From Chitinophaga pinensis (GTDB taxonomy: Bacteria; Bacteroidota; Bacteroidia; Chitinophagales; Chitinophagaceae), in the NCBI GenBank assembly GCA_943324055.2, contig CALPKD020000061.1:1-7104 (forward strand): a stretch of DNA of 7,104 nucleotides, given 5' to 3'. Within the stretch, counting starts at the first letter, position 1. Each line of letters begins with the position of its first letter. This document shows, piece after piece, positions 5,549 through 7,104 of this stretch. The notes under the pieces are model-generated. The model was given only the letters and a program-made list of their open reading frames with translations, made no database searches and was not told where the DNA came from. The position numbers and the translations under genes are program-made.

Positions 5549-6835
5549 TTACTTCAAAATATCCATTCCCATCAATTGGATTAATTCCAATTGCGCATTG
5601 CACAGTTGATATTGATATTGCAATTGATTTAATAAAGCCCTTTGATAATCTGCATTTGCAGCAGTAATTTCAAGTGGCGTAGCAGTACCATTTTTCAACT
5701 TGCTTACACTCAATTTTTGAGCGAGGGCTGCTTGTTGTATTTGAGTACCTGCGTTTTTGATGCGGCTTTCATTGGTTTGAATGTCTATTAATGCAGCTTG
5801 AATATCTTTTTCAAAATCATGTAACAACGAAGTAACATTGGTCTCACTCATTGTTAACCCTTGTTGCTGAATTTTAATTTGCTGCTTTATTTTGCCACCA
5901 TTAAATAAAGGAAGAGAGAATCCAATACCAGCATTATAATTAAAACGCGCGTCTGCTATTTTTGGCAAGTAACCGTTCCTACTGCCTGCACTCGCTTTCA
6001 TACCAACAAAAGGAAGTTCACTTAGCTTACTAATAGAAACCTCCGACTTAGAAACGTTCACCCTGTCTCTAGCAATTGCTAATGTCGGATTGTGTAAAAT
6101 GGCAAATTGCATCGCTTCGTCTAATGAATATTTTTTTAATGTGATTTGTAACTGACCTTCATTAATTTTCTGAATGCCAGTAGCATAGTTAATCAAATTT
6201 AATAATTTTTGCAGGCTATTTTCTAGATCTATTTTTTTATTAATTTCATTATCAATTTTAGACTGAATCGTAAGTACGTCTAATTGAATCGCGTTTCCAT
6301 TTTTTAATTGCGCATCTAATATCAATTTATTTTCATTCAACAACTGTAGTACTTGATCTTGAATCTCAATTGCTTTTTTTACATAGACTACTTGAAAGTA
6401 TACCTGGCTAATTTGATGAAACAAGCTTGTTCTTAATTGATCAGCTGCATGGTAGGCAGATTGCAATTCGAACTTTGATTTTTCAATATTTGCTTTTAAC
6501 CTTCCAAAATCAAGTAGGGTATAGGTTCCATTGACTGCGCCTGAAAAATTATGTTCCGGAGCGAATTGAAACAACTCATCTCCAAATTTCACTTCTATCT
6601 TAGGCTTAACATACGCATAGCTTGCATCTAAAGTGATATCTGGATATTTATTAAGTTCTGTTAATTTTAATTTGTCTTCGGCTAATTGCACAGATTGATG
6701 GACTTCTTTTACTTTAGGGAAGTAGGTCAAAGACTGTTGTAATAAGTTTTTCAACTCTCCGTTTACCAAATCTTGGCCATGCACATAATTGCCAATTGCA
6801 ATTACAAAAACTAAAATTATACCTATTTTTTTCAT
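5549..6835 (-). CDS. TolC-family outer membrane efflux channel protein
   Basis: The 428-residue protein has a signal peptide (Met1 to about Gly20, 'YVHGQD') and two outer-membrane-efflux repeats (about 25-220 and 235-425). The internal duplication shows as 'LKNGNAIQLDVL' (177-188) and 'LKNGTATPLEIT' (380-391) at equivalent positions, each followed by a long helix. Other marks are 'TYTLLDFGR' (104-112) and 'SLPLFNGGKIKQQI' (307-320), typical of strand-to-helix transitions in TolC proteins, and 'LHNPTLAIA' (247-255) at the start of the second repeat. TolC proteins trimerise to form the outer-membrane and periplasmic tunnel of tripartite exporters. There is no lipobox cysteine, so it is not an OprM-type lipoprotein. 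It lies 35 bases downstream of a DHA2 permease gene on the same strand, which indicates one operon for an EmrAB-TolC-like pump. Exported substrates are unknown. Confidence 0.92.
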   Translation of the reverse strand: MKKIGIILVFVIAIGNYVHGQDLVNGELKNLLQQSLTYFPKVKEVHQSVQLAEDKLKLTELNKYPDITLDASYAYVKPKIEVKFGDELFQFAPEHNFSGAVNGTYTLLDFGRLKANIEKSKFELQSAYHAADQLRTSLFHQISQVYFQVVYVKKAIEIQDQVLQLLNENKLILDAQLKNGNAIQLDVLTIQSKIDNEINKKIDLENSLQKLLNLINYATGIQKINEGQLQITLKKYSLDEAMQFAILHNPTLAIARDRVNVSKSEVSISKLSELPFVGMKASAGSRNGYLPKIADARFNYNAGIGFSLPLFNGGKIKQQIKIQQQGLTMSETNVTSLLHDFEKDIQAALIDIQTNESRIKNAGTQIQQAALAQKLSVSKLKNGTATPLEITAANADYQRALLNQLQYQYQLCNAQLELIQLMGMDILK

Positions 6836-6870
6836 GTGTATCTATTTTAAAGCTTTCGCCTTATACTATT

Positions 6871-7104
6871 TTAATGCGCTTCGGCAGCAGCCTCTAACGC
6901 AGCTTTATCTAATTTTTTTCTGGTTCTTAAGAAAAATACCAACGGAATAACTACAATAAAGAAAATGCCCACTAATCTAAAAGTATCCAAATATGATAAA
7001 TAATAGGCTTGTCTATCAACAGACATATCAATCATCTTATAGGCTCTTTGTGTAGCGCCATGAAAGTCGCCAGTTTTTGCAGCAATCCCTTGTGAAATAC
7101 CAGA
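6871..7104 (-). CDS. C-terminal fragment of a DHA2-family MFS drug transporter (EmrB-like; 5' end outside window)
   Basis: The minus-strand frame is open from the window edge to a TAA at 6873-6871, giving the last 77 residues. It contains 'RQAYYLSYLDTFRLVGIFFI' (31-50 of the fragment), then a hydrophobic helix ending 'VVIPLVFFLR' and a charged tail that ends in 'EAAAEAH'. The pattern 'Q.....SY.D.FR..........PL...LR' is the usual ending of the fourteen-helix DHA2 permeases (EmrB/QacA type), in which the last helix is followed by a short cytoplasmic tail. These proteins export drugs and other toxic compounds by proton antiport. The TolC gene follows 35 bases later, as in emrAB-tolC style operons, so a periplasmic adaptor (HlyD/EmrA family) would be expected upstream, beyond the window. 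The substrate-binding helices are not visible. The ORF is too short and open-ended to appear as a complete gene. Confidence 0.8.
   Translation of the reverse strand, partial: SGISQGIAAKTGDFHGATQRAYKMIDMSVDRQAYYLSYLDTFRLVGIFFIVVIPLVFFLRTRKKLDKAALEAAAEAH

Noticed and set aside
1..7104. Search for mobile elements, CRISPR arrays, tRNA or rRNA genes, toxin-antitoxin pairs and other defence systems
   Set aside because: No transposase, direct-repeat array, tRNA-like cloverleaf or defence-related domain was seen, and coding covers nearly the whole window with ordinary families.

Overview
The window looks like ordinary chromosome from a member of the Bacteroidota, probably near Chitinophagaceae/Sphingobacteriia. 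I base this on several things: AT-rich coding DNA, almost no Shine-Dalgarno sequences before start codons, Sec signal peptides ending in '..GQ' or '..AQ', a promoter-like TAnnTTTG match, and protein families typical of that phylum (a secreted M28 peptidase, a periplasmic 'LTxEEAxxFWPVY' protein, an ECF sigma factor next to a small one-helix membrane protein). The genus is an inference. I see no insertion sequence, CRISPR array, tRNA, rRNA or integrase, and no sign of recent transfer.

Layout. Bases 1-1588 (+ strand) hold three closely spaced genes: the 3' end of a probable S41-family peptidase, a single-domain asparaginase-like protein, and a secreted glycerophosphodiester phosphodiesterase. 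They converge on a minus-strand M28 zinc aminopeptidase-like gene (1628-2923), with an AT-rich dyad filling the gap. A 109-base divergent region separates that gene from a plus-strand cluster at 3033-4530: an ECF sigma factor, a small membrane protein that is a candidate anti-sigma factor, and a Spy/CpxP-like periplasmic helical protein. A strong intrinsic terminator closes the cluster at 4549-4590. A secreted alpha/beta-hydrolase follows (4639-5547). It meets tail to tail, one base apart, a minus-strand TolC-family outer-membrane channel (5549-6835), which is preceded in its own transcription direction by the 3' end of a DHA2-family MFS drug transporter (6871 to the window edge).

Two groups suggest joint function. 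The sigma/membrane protein/periplasmic protein cluster has the architecture of an envelope-stress regulon: cytoplasmic regulator, membrane tether, periplasmic partner. The MFS permease plus TolC pair is the downstream part of an EmrAB-TolC-like tripartite efflux pump, whose periplasmic adaptor would be expected just outside the window. The other genes encode exported hydrolases that could serve scavenging of peptides, glycerophosphodiesters and esters; no shared pathway is visible.

No intergenic stretch exceeds about 110 bases. I find no clearly new system. The sigma-factor cluster is the most worthwhile part for a second look.
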